Source: Micromonospora sp. PLK6-60 (GTDB lineage Bacteria; Actinomycetota; Actinomycetes; Mycobacteriales; Micromonosporaceae). Taken from it: DNA of 64,000 bases. Below, piece by piece: positions 34,004 through 40,344 of this stretch. The position numbers and the translations under genes were made by a program. The notes below the pieces were generated by a model. The model was not told the DNA's origin and made no database searches. It saw nothing but the letters and a program-made list of their open reading frames with translations. The DNA lies in contig NZ_JAIOAA010000002.1 in the NCBI RefSeq assembly GCF_019890675.1, positions 310,001 to 374,000 of the forward strand, given 5' to 3'. How positions within the stretch are numbered: the first letter of the stretch is position 1; each line of letters begins with the position of its first letter.

Positions 34004-34750
34004 CTAGTGAGTGAGGATCTTGGAGAGGAAGTCCCTCGCCCGCTCGCTGCGCGGGTTGGCGAAGAACTCGGTCGGCGGGGCGTCCTCCACGAGTTGCCCG
34101 TCGGCCATGAAGATGACCCGGTTGGCCGCGTGCCGGGCGAAGCCCATCTCGTGGGTGACCACCACCATGGTCATGCCCTCGCGGGCCAGCGAGGTCATCA
34201 CGTCCAGCACCTCGCCGACCATCTCCGGGTCCAGCGCGCTGGTCGGCTCGTCGAAGAGCATCGCCTTGGGCTGCATGGCCAGCGCGCGGGCGATCGCCGC
34301 CCGCTGCTGCTGGCCGCCGGAGAGCTGCGCCGGGTACTTGTCGGCCTGGTTGGCGATGCCGACCCGGTCGAGCAGGGCCAGGCCGCGCTCGCGGGCGGCG
34401 GCGGGCTTCTCCTTGCGCACCTTGATCGGGCCGAGGGTGACGTTCTCCAGGATCGTCTTGTGCGCGAAGAGGTTGAACGACTGGAACACCATGCCGACCT
34501 CGCTGCGCAGCTTGGCCAGCGGCTTGCCCTCGGCCGGCAGCGGCTGCCCGTCGAAGGTGATCGTGCCGGAGTTGATCGGCTCCAGCCGGTTGATCGTCCG
34601 GCAGAGCGTCGACTTGCCGGACCCGGACGGGCCGATCACCACGACGACCTCGCCCCTGCCCACGGAGAGTGACACGTCGTCCAGCACGTGCAGCGGGCCG
34701 AACCACTTGTTGACCCCGTCCAGCACGATGAGCGGTTCGCCCGTCGTCAC
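34004..34750 (-). CDS. gluA: glutamate ABC transporter ATP-binding protein GluA
   Basis: 248 aa ATPase. Walker A is G-P-S-G-S-G-K-S-T, the Q-loop is [17 protein letters not shown], the signature is L-S-G-G-Q-Q-Q-R, Walker B is [15 protein letters not shown] and the switch His is in [13 protein letters not shown] at 34750 with AGGACGG eight bases upstream; an in-frame GTG at 34759 is an alternative. First gene of the gluABCD operon; promoter must lie in 34751-35129. Confidence 0.95.
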   Translation of the reverse strand: MTTGEPLIVLDGVNKWFGPLHVLDDVSLSVGRGEVVVVIGPSGSGKSTLCRTINRLEPINSGTITFDGQPLPAEGKPLAKLRSEVGMVFQSFNLFAHKTILENVTLGPIKVRKEKPAAARERGLALLDRVGIANQADKYPAQLSGGQQQRAAIARALAMQPKAMLFDEPTSALDPEMVGEVLDVMTSLAREGMTMVVVTHEMGFARHAANRVIFMADGQLVEDAPPTEFFANPRSERARDFLSKILTH

Positions 34751-35049
34751 GTCGTCCACCGTCCTGTCGCTTGCTCGCGTCGTGGGTCGCTCGACCCCCG
34801 GTCCGGCAACTCTAGGCGGCCTGACGTGGCGGAACGCAACCTGGTTGGTCACGGAGCGGTAACACCGAGGGCGGTGTGGCCCCGCGTCGCGCCGGTCGCG
34901 CCGATTGCGCCGATCGTCCCGGTGCCGCATGGGCGCCACCGCGTCCGTCGCCGACGCCCCGGACCCGCCTACCGTTTCGGCAGTCTGTCCGATATTCGGC
35001 GGCTTTGCTTATCGGCCTTCCGTCCAATCTGCCTTATAGGAGGAGCTCG
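34751..35049. other. intergenic region between divergent gluA and the redox gene group
   Basis: No convincing gene. It must hold the gluA promoter (minus) and the promoter of the plus-strand genes. Around 34990-35035 the GC content falls and A/T-rich words occur (CCGATATTCGG dyad at about 34989-34999, TTATAGG at 35034). No riboswitch or repeat family is recognised. Confidence 0.4.
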
Positions 35050-35115
35050 ATGCTTGTGAGGGGCCGGCATCCGTCGGTAAGGTCATCGATACACGTAGTT
35101 GCGAATCCTCAATAG
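35050..35115 (+). CDS. possible 21-codon leader ORF
   Basis: An ATG at 35050 follows an ideal AGGAGG at six-base spacing and opens a 21-residue frame (MLVRGRHPSVRSS, ending VVANPQ) that stops 14 bp before the next gene. It could be a leader peptide that couples translation, or chance. The strong Shine-Dalgarno sequence is the only real support. Confidence 0.3.
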   Translation: MLVRGRHPSVRSSIHVVANPQ

Positions 35116-35129
35116 AGCGGGGGTCCCGG

Positions 35130-35867
35130 ATGGTCGTCCGTATCGCGCCGGATGGTGCGCGAGTGCAGGTGCACATTCCCCAGGAATTCGGCGAAGCTGT
35201 TTGGTACGGGATCACGCGACTCGCGGGGCCTCGTATCCAACGTGACTTCCATATCGCGCCGGTCGGGCAGTACCGACTCATTCCGACCAAGTTGCTGCCC
35301 GGCGCCTCCGTCCGGACCTTCGTCCGACGCGGATACGACGTCCTGCTCTACGAGGCGGCCGATCGCACCGACAGCTGCCTGGTCTGGGTCGGGCCCTACC
35401 ACGAGGCGACGACCTGGTTCGGCGCCGCGGCCCCGCGCCCCGACCTCGTCGCCTCGCTGATCAACCTGATTCGCTACGAGGACGCCCCGGACGGGGCGCG
35501 GCTGACATCCACCTCTCCCCGGCTGACGCAACAGCACGGCACGGTGCTGACCGGGTGGAGCGAGTGGGCCTGGCTCGCCGTACGCAGCGCCGCCGAGGGC
35601 GCCGGGGTGCTGCCGGACTGGCGGGGGATGACCAGCGGTGACCGGGAGATCTGGCGCGGACAGCGCGGCCTGGAGGATGCCGAGCGGGCGCAACTCACCG
35701 GCACCGCGTACGAGTGGCGTTACCTCATCGCGGGCCCCGACTCGGTGGCGGAGGTGACCCTGCACCCGCCGGGCAGCCCGCTGCGGCCGGCCGGTCTCCG
35801 CGACGACGCGGACCGCAGGGCGGCGGCCCTGGTGGACGGGCTCCGAGTGAGCTGGAGCGGTGCGTGA
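35130..35867 (+). CDS. hypothetical protein, first gene of redox/Tat group
   Basis: 245 aa soluble protein without signal peptide or membrane helix. Sequence has mixed alpha/beta character with conserved-looking aromatic stretches (EFGEAVWYGITRLAGPRIQRDF, SCLVWVGPYHEATTWFG, TGWSEWAWLAVRSAAEGAG, YEWRYLIAGPDSVAEVTL). No family is recognised. ATG at 35130; a weak GGGGG lies upstream. Its TGA overlaps the GTG of the thioredoxin-like gene, so it belongs to that operon. GC content at its 5' end is lower than in neighbours, consistent with an acquired segment. Confidence 0.75.
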   Translation: MVVRIAPDGARVQVHIPQEFGEAVWYGITRLAGPRIQRDFHIAPVGQYRLIPTKLLPGASVRTFVRRGYDVLLYEAADRTDSCLVWVGPYHEATTWFGAAAPRPDLVASLINLIRYEDAPDGARLTSTSPRLTQQHGTVLTGWSEWAWLAVRSAAEGAGVLPDWRGMTSGDREIWRGQRGLEDAERAQLTGTAYEWRYLIAGPDSVAEVTLHPPGSPLRPAGLRDDADRRAAALVDGLRVSWSGA

Positions 35868-36394
35868 GCGTCTCCCTCCCGGTGGCCCTCGCCCTGCTGG
35901 CCATCGTGGTGGCGGCGTTCGCCCTGCTGGCGGTGCTCGCCGTCTACGCCCGGCTGCGGCAGGCCGAACGGGTCATCGCCGATCTCACCTTCGGCTCCGA
36001 CCGGCGGTCGCTGCCCGAGTCCCTGCGGCCCGGGCCCGGCGTGCCCGCCAGCGTGCTGCTGACCCTGGACGGCGAGTGCCCCACCTGTCACGAGCTGGCC
36101 CGCGCGGCGGCGGCCTCCGACTGGTCCGGGCTGCGCGTGGTCCGGCTCTTCAGCAGCGCGGCCGCCCGGGACCGGCACGCCGCCACCCCGGGGCTGGAGA
36201 CCGTCGTCGACCCGGACACCTGGGCCGCCGTCTACGAGGGTTACACGCCGACCGTGACGGTCGTCGACGCCGCCGGAACCACCGTCCACCGCCGCTTCGT
36301 GTACGCCGACAACGACATGACCGCCCTGCTGGCCGAGGCGCGTGACCGAGGTCGCGGGCTCGCCGGGCAGGTAGCCACCCTGGAGGCATCGTGA
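35864..36394 (+). CDS. membrane-anchored thioredoxin-like (MauD-type) protein
   Basis: 176 aa. One N-terminal membrane helix (about 7-28), then a thioredoxin-like domain with VLLTLDGECPTCHELARAA, active-site motif C72-P-T-C75, and VDPDTWAAVYEGYTPTVTVVDAAGTTVHRRFVY near the cis-Pro region (T-P-T). This resembles MauD and TlpA-like proteins that shape disulfides in exported partners. GTG start in a GTGA overlap with the upstream gene; its own stop overlaps the start of the Tat-exported Cys-rich protein, its likely client. Confidence 0.75.
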   Translation: MSVSLPVALALLAIVVAAFALLAVLAVYARLRQAERVIADLTFGSDRRSLPESLRPGPGVPASVLLTLDGECPTCHELARAAAASDWSGLRVVRLFSSAAARDRHAATPGLETVVDPDTWAAVYEGYTPTVTVVDAAGTTVHRRFVYADNDMTALLAEARDRGRGLAGQVATLEAS

Positions 36395-36900
36395 ACCTGA
36401 ATCTGATCCCCTCCGCGGACACCGCTCCCGCCGGCGCGGCGCCGAGCACTCTGGTGGCCGCCCTGCGCAGCGCCAGCCCACCGCGACGGCTGATCTTCAA
36501 GGGGCTGCTGGCCTCCGCCATGGCCAGTGCCCTCGTCCCGCTGGACTGGTTCATCGAGCGGCGTGCCGCCCGGGCCGCCGGTCCGACGAGCGAATTCACC
36601 TCCTGCTCGCCGTCCAGTTACACGGAACAGGCCGCGAACTGGTGGAGCGGCCCGGCCATCTGCTACGGCGGCTGGCGGCGTGGCTCGTACCCCTGCGCCA
36701 GCGGCTACCACTTCGAGGGGTTCCGGTCCTACAGCGACGAGGGCTACACCTCCAACCGGGTCACCACCTGCGGCGGCCGCAACGCGTGGCGGTGGACGTA
36801 CAGCGGGCGCTCGTACCGCTGCTCGGACGCGAACACCACATGCGTGTGGAACAGCGGCGAGCGGTACACGGCACTGACCATCGCCCAGTGTGGGCTCTGA
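36391..36900 (+). CDS. Tat-exported Cys/Trp-rich protein
   Basis: 169 aa. Residues 31-60 look like a twin-arginine signal: P-R-R-L-I-F-K followed by a modest hydrophobic stretch (GLLASAMASALVPLDWF). The mature part has seven Cys (first at residue 72) and many Trp, Tyr and Gly residues: CYGGWRRGSYPC, RVTTCGGRNAWRWTYSG, YRCSDANTTCVWNSG. Such a protein next to a MauD-like thioredoxin recalls methylamine dehydrogenase small subunit, which is also Tat-exported and disulfide-rich, but I see no sure homology and no matching large subunit. Function unknown; likely an exported, disulfide-bonded protein. Confidence 0.7.
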   Translation: MNLNLIPSADTAPAGAAPSTLVAALRSASPPRRLIFKGLLASAMASALVPLDWFIERRAARAAGPTSEFTSCSPSSYTEQAANWWSGPAICYGGWRRGSYPCASGYHFEGFRSYSDEGYTSNRVTTCGGRNAWRWTYSGRSYRCSDANTTCVWNSGERYTALTIAQCGL

Positions 36901-36906
36901 CGGTCG

Positions 36907-37104
36907 ATGTCGGCTGAGGCGACCAGCGGCCCGACGCCGGGGCGATCCCGGCGTCGGGCCCTGCTGGACCCGCGCGTCATCGGGTTCGCCATCTTCCTGG
37001 CGGCGGTGGGCTGTGTGGTCGCGATCGGCACGCCGGCGGCACCCGTCGTGGCGCTGCTGCTGGCCGGGACCGTGGCCGGCTACGCGAACTCCGGCTCCAC
37101 TTGA
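36907..37104 (+). CDS. small two-helix membrane protein
   Basis: 65 aa. A basic N-terminus (SRRRALLDPR) is followed by two hydrophobic helices, VIGFAIFLAAVGCVVAI and PVVALLLAGTVAGYA. It starts at ATG 36907, six bases past the previous stop. The frame meets TGA at 37102-37104 but then stays open to 37668 in the same register, encoding the next membrane protein. It may be a stand-alone small protein or the N-terminal part of a longer one interrupted by UGA. Confidence 0.6.
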   Translation: MSAEATSGPTPGRSRRRALLDPRVIGFAIFLAAVGCVVAIGTPAAPVVALLLAGTVAGYANSGST

Positions 37105-37272
37105 AGCCACAACTCAGCGTTCCTGCTGACCGCGTCGGTCTGGCGCGGACAAAGCGCACTTCGTTACTTCGGGGTTGGCCTGTGGGTCGGCGCGACCGCG
37201 GTCGCCGTTGTCTCCGCAATTGTCGGTGGCATTGTTCAGGCGAGCGTTCCGTCCGTTCTGCGGTGGTCGCTC

Positions 37273-37668
37273 ATGGCCGCCGTTGCCGTCCCCATATTTG
37301 CCAGGGAGTTGGGCCTGGTGTCCTTTCGAATTCCGGAGAACCGTCGCCTGGTGCCCGAATCCGTGACGTATCGCGGTGCCGAGTTGGGGGCTTTCCAGTT
37401 CGGTTTCGAGATGGGCACGGGGATGCGTACCTATTCGCCGTCCGCGTTGCCGCACCTGGTGCTGGCCGGGCTGGTGCTGGTGGTCCCGTTCGGCGGTGCG
37501 CTGCTGGCGGCGGCGGGCTTCGCCCTCGGCCGGTGGGTGATGGCGGCGGCCAGTGTCCACTACGACGAGGACGGTTACTGGAGCGAGGTCTGGGACGCTC
37601 ATCGTCGCCTGCTGGCCGGGACGTTGACCCTCTCCATCGCGCTGGCGGGGGTGGTGGGGCTCGGGTGA
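37273..37668 (+). CDS. membrane protein with no usual start codon for its full frame
   Basis: The first ATG (37273) gives 131 aa: RELGLVSFRIPENRRLVPESV, GAELGAFQFGFEMGTGMRTYS and helices LVLAGLVLVVPFGGALLAAAGFALGRWV and LLAGTLTLSIALAGVVGL. However the open frame begins right after the TGA at 37102, and the 56 codons before 37273 look coding (ALRYFGVGLWVGATAVAVVSAIVGG is a membrane helix), yet contain no ATG, GTG or TTG. Explanations are a CTG start (37123 or 37126), a frameshift from the TTG at 37101, UGA readthrough, or a true start at 37273. GC content is lower here. Confidence 0.6.
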   Translation: MAAVAVPIFARELGLVSFRIPENRRLVPESVTYRGAELGAFQFGFEMGTGMRTYSPSALPHLVLAGLVLVVPFGGALLAAAGFALGRWVMAAASVHYDEDGYWSEVWDAHRRLLAGTLTLSIALAGVVGLG

Positions 37669-37669
37669 C

Positions 37670-38014
37670 GTGGTGACGACGCGCACGTTCACCGCGGCGA
37701 CGCCGCTGCGGCTGTATCTGATCTACGACAGCGCCTGCGGCGACTGCGCGGGGATCGCGTCGCGGGCGGCGGCCCTCTTCGCCGTCCCGGTCGCCCTTCG
37801 ATCGTGTCGTGACCCCCGGCCCGACTGGGGGCCCGCGTCGACAGTCCCCGGCCCGCCGTGCCGCCGACCGGTGCTGGTGCTCGTCGGGCCGGGGGACCGG
37901 GTCCGTGCGGTGGCGGGCCTTCGGCTCTGGTGGCACGCCGCGCTGCTGGTGCCCTGGCGGCGCTGGCCCGCCGCGGTCGCCCTGGCCGCCCGGGTGCTGC
38001 GGGCGCGCCGGTGA
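37670..38014 (+). CDS. DCC-type thiol-disulfide protein
   Basis: 114 aa. Near the N-terminus RLYLIYDSACGDCAGIASRAAALF resembles the DCC family (D-x-x-C-x-x-C) with Cys23-Gly-Asp-Cys26. The middle contains a Cys/Pro-rich loop and the C-terminus is amphipathic and Arg/Trp-rich (LRLWWHAALLVPWRRWPAAVALAARVLRARR), probably membrane-associated. Tandem GTGs at 37670 and 37673 lie just after the upstream stop. The second redox protein of the group. Family assignment rests mainly on the short motif. Confidence 0.6.
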   Translation: MVTTRTFTAATPLRLYLIYDSACGDCAGIASRAAALFAVPVALRSCRDPRPDWGPASTVPGPPCRRPVLVLVGPGDRVRAVAGLRLWWHAALLVPWRRWPAAVALAARVLRARR

Positions 38015-38064
38015 CCCGGTGGGACCGGGTCCCGGTGGCGCGGTCGGAGCCGAGTGGAGATCAT

Positions 38065-39060
38065 ATGGGGATGACCACACGCGTACGCCTGACGGAGCAC
38101 GCCCGCGGCGGTGGCTGCGCGTGCAAGATCCCGCCCGGTGAGCTGGAGGCGATGGTGGCCGGCCTGAGCCCGGCGACCGGGACGGCCGAGCTGCTGGTCG
38201 GGCTGGAGAACGGCGACGACGCCGCGGTGGTCCGGCTGGACGAACGGACCGGGCTGGTGAGCACCGCCGACTTCTTCACCCCGGTGGTCGACGACCCGTA
38301 CGACTGGGGCCGGATCGCCGCCGCGAACGCCCTCTCCGACGTGTACGCCATGGGCGGCACCCCGCTCGTCGCGCTCAACCTTCTCTGCTGGCCGCGTGAG
38401 GTGCTGCCGATGGAGCTGGCCCGGGAGGTGCTGCGCGGCGGTCAGGACGTGGCCCGGGAGGCCGCCTGCCACCTGGCCGGCGGGCACAGCGTCGACGACG
38501 ACGGGCCGAAGTACGGGCTGGCCGTCACCGGCGTGGTACGCCCGGAGGAACTGATCACCCTGGACGCGGGTCGGGCCGGGCTGCCGCTGTCGCTGACCAA
38601 GCCGCTCGGGGTGGGCGTGCTGAACACCCGGCACAAGGCCACCGGCGAGGTGTTCGCCGAGGCGGTCGCCACGATGAGCGCGCTGAACCGGGACGCCGCG
38701 CGGGCGGCCGTCGCGGCCGGGGTGCGCTGCGGCACCGACGTGACCGGCTTCGGGCTGCTCGGCCACGCCTCGAAGCTGGCCCGGGCCAGCGGCCTCACGG
38801 TCGCCGTCGACACCGCCGCGGTGCCGTACCTGCCGGGGGCGCGGGAGGCGGTCCGTGACGGGTACGTCAGCGGCGGCAGCCGGCGCAACCTCGACTGGGT
38901 GACCCCGTGGACGGACTTCGGGGCCGCCTCGGACGCCGAGCGGCTGCTGCTCGCCGACGCCCAGACCTCGGGCGGGCTGCTGGTCGCCGGGGAGCTGCCG
39001 GGCGCGCCGGTGATCGGCGAGCTGCTGCCCCGGGGCGAGCACCTGGTGGTGCTTCGCTGA
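38065..39060 (+). CDS. selD: selenide, water dikinase SelD
   Basis: 331 aa. Makes selenophosphate from selenide and ATP for Sec-tRNA or selenouridine. The glycine-rich catalytic loop is G-G-G-C-A-C-K at residues 15-21: Cys18 stands where other SelD have Sec or Cys, and Lys21 is the essential lysine. NGDDAAVVRL, TADFFTPVVDDPYDWGRIAAANALSDVYAMGG and GTDVTGFGLLGHASKLA are conserved AIRS-fold segments. ATG at 38065 with GGAG five bases upstream (ATG at 38071 possible). No selA, selB or tRNA-Sec is seen nearby. It lies 50 bp after the redox genes and could be co-transcribed. Confidence 0.93.
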   Translation: MGMTTRVRLTEHARGGGCACKIPPGELEAMVAGLSPATGTAELLVGLENGDDAAVVRLDERTGLVSTADFFTPVVDDPYDWGRIAAANALSDVYAMGGTPLVALNLLCWPREVLPMELAREVLRGGQDVAREAACHLAGGHSVDDDGPKYGLAVTGVVRPEELITLDAGRAGLPLSLTKPLGVGVLNTRHKATGEVFAEAVATMSALNRDAARAAVAAGVRCGTDVTGFGLLGHASKLARASGLTVAVDTAAVPYLPGAREAVRDGYVSGGSRRNLDWVTPWTDFGAASDAERLLLADAQTSGGLLVAGELPGAPVIGELLPRGEHLVVLR

Positions 39061-39088
39061 GCCGGGTGGCCCTGCCGCCCCCGACTTC

Positions 39089-39187
39089 CGGCAAGACGCT
39101 CCCACCCCCGCTGGGGAGAGCGCGAGGCGCGGCAAGACGTGCCCACCCCGCTGGGGAGAGCGCGAGTCGCGGCGCGACCTGCCCACC
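39089..39187. repeat. about 41-bp tandem repeat, 2.4 copies, after selD
   Basis: Copies at 39089-39129 and 39130-39169 share CGGCAAGACG, CCCACCCC and CGCTGGGGAGAGCGCGAG, with a partial third copy to 39187. Each full copy can fold as an imperfect hairpin (CGCTCCC against GGGGAGAGCG), so the array may act as a multi-hairpin terminator of selD. Confidence 0.75.
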
Positions 39188-39310
39188 TTGGCCTGCGACA
39201 CCCCGGTTTGCGCAAGGTGACCGGGCGCGACGCCATCGGTCGGCGCGCCTGGCGTGGCCTTGCGCCGGCCGGGGCACCATACCCGATAAACTGTCATCTT
39301 CCCGCTACTC

Positions 39311-39336
39311 GGAGCAACGGTGCTCCAGGATTTTTT
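39311..39336 (+). terminator. hairpin with T-run
   Basis: GGAGCA-ACGG-TGCTCC followed by AGGA and six Ts, the classical intrinsic terminator form and rare in this GC-rich window. It lies 250 bp past selD and 114 bp before the next gene. The rest of 39188-39449 shows only low-GC patches such as GATAAACTGTCATC. Confidence 0.65.
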
Positions 39337-39449
39337 GCCCGGAATGGTCACAGACCGGTAACTTGCCCCCGGCTGCGGTCATATGCACCCCACCATCGTT
39401 TTAAGGCCCGATCCGGAGGCCGGTGGGACGAGCACAGCGAGGAGGCGGC

Positions 39450-39929
39450 ATGACCGAGCTGTGGAACTGGAGAATCGACGGGGCACGCCCGGCGGTGGTG
39501 TACCCGGCGCTGGCCGAGGCGCTCGGCCGGGTGGTGATGCCCCTCGCCGCGGCCGACCCGGCGCGGCTGCCCGCGTACGCGGTGGTCTGCGACGTCTGGG
39601 AGGCGCCCGGCAGGTTCGGCACCGTGGTGGACAGCTACGGGGTGCCCGAGCGGCTCTCCGAGCACGCGTCGATCGCGGCGCTCGCCCGGCTGCTGGGGCG
39701 GGACTGCCTGCTCCCCGACGACACCCTGGACGCCGGCCGGCACCTGCTCGTCGCGCCGGACGGCACGGTCCGCCCGGTCCACTTCGACGTGGCGGAGACC
39801 GACGACGGCGAGGTGCTGAGCAATCAGCGGTTGTGCACCTTGGCCGACCCGCGGTGTCGGGGCTGGTCCCGGTGTCAGCGCTCGCGCTGGGCGCCCGACT
39901 CGGTCGCCCCGGTGCTCGCCGCCGCCTGA
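39450..39929 (+). CDS. hypothetical protein upstream of the Fxs operon
   Basis: 159 aa. ATG at 39450 has GGAGG close upstream. The protein is soluble: MTELWNWRIDGARPAVVYPALAEALGRVVMPLAA, YAVVCDVWEAPGRFGTVVDSYGVPERLSEH, LLVAPDGTVRPVHFDVAETDDGEVL, and a Cys/Trp/Arg-rich end (CTLADPRCRGWSRCQRSRW) with three Cys that could bind metal. No family is recognised. It lies 220 bp before fxsA with its own upstream region. Its role in the Fxs system is possible but only by position. Confidence 0.65.
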   Translation: MTELWNWRIDGARPAVVYPALAEALGRVVMPLAAADPARLPAYAVVCDVWEAPGRFGTVVDSYGVPERLSEHASIAALARLLGRDCLLPDDTLDAGRHLLVAPDGTVRPVHFDVAETDDGEVLSNQRLCTLADPRCRGWSRCQRSRWAPDSVAPVLAAA

Positions 39930-40052
39930 CGGCCCGACCACACCAACGGACCGCCGCCGCGCGCCGCCGGCTGATCCGGCCGGGACGCGACGGCGGCGGT
40001 CGGCACCGTCCAATATGGTCCCCACGGGCGGTGCCCGAAGCCGCACCGACGG

Positions 40053-40080
40053 TGACAACCGGTCGAGAGTTGTCTATTCT
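40053..40080 (+). promoter_or_regulatory. fxs promoter with internal inverted repeat
   Basis: -35 TGACAA (40053-40058), 16-bp spacer, -10 TATTCT (40075-40080), about 73 bp before fxsA. Between and partly over the boxes lies GACAAC-N9-GTTGTC (40054-40059 and 40069-40074), a 6-9-6 dyad well placed for a repressor. No regulator gene is adjacent. Confidence 0.6.
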
Positions 40081-40152
40081 GGTCACGGATCGCAGCCCTT
40101 CGAGCCACGCCGCCGCTCGCGCTCCCGCGCCCCGGGCCCCCGGAGACTCATT

Positions 40153-40341
40153 GTGGACCAGACGCCCACCCGTCCGACCCCTCCGTCCCTCGACGCCCTG
40201 ACGCGCAGCCTGCGCACCCCGCTCGGCCGGGTCGCCACCGAGCACCCCGACGCCCTCGCGCTGGTCCGCCTGCGGGTCCTGCCGCAGGCCGCCACGCCGC
40301 CGGTCACCGTCCCCGTCGCCTGCTTCAACTCCGCCATCTGA
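40153..40341 (+). CDS. fxsA: FxSxx-COOH RiPP precursor peptide FxsA
   Basis: 62 aa. The GTG at 40153 has CGGAGA eight bases upstream. The C-terminus is VACFNSAI: F58-N59-S60-A61-I62 is the F-x-S-x-x-COOH motif that names the family, in which a radical SAM enzyme links the Phe ring to a nearby side chain as a cyclophane. The leader shows the usual SLDALTRSLRTPLGRVATEHPDAL. Phe58 is the only Phe and there is no Trp or Tyr, so only one crosslink is likely. Cys57 just before the motif is notable. fxsB starts 3 bp downstream. Confidence 0.9.
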   Translation: MDQTPTRPTPPSLDALTRSLRTPLGRVATEHPDALALVRLRVLPQAATPPVTVPVACFNSAI

Positions 40342-40344
40342 GGG

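Noticed and set aside
36391-36900. Methylamine dehydrogenase light chain (MauA)
   Set aside because: Tat signal and Cys-rich nature are similar, but Cys spacing differs and no heavy chain or MauG is present in the window.
37101-37676. TTG-started frame (MKPQLSVPADRVG...) overlapping the stop of the small membrane gene
   Set aside because: After about 25 codons it becomes Arg/Gly-rich shadow of the membrane-protein frame. Kept only as one explanation (frameshift) for the missing start codon.
39061-39449. tRNA-Sec or other RNA gene downstream of selD
   Set aside because: No T-loop (GTTCGA-like) sequence or cloverleaf pairing is visible on either strand.
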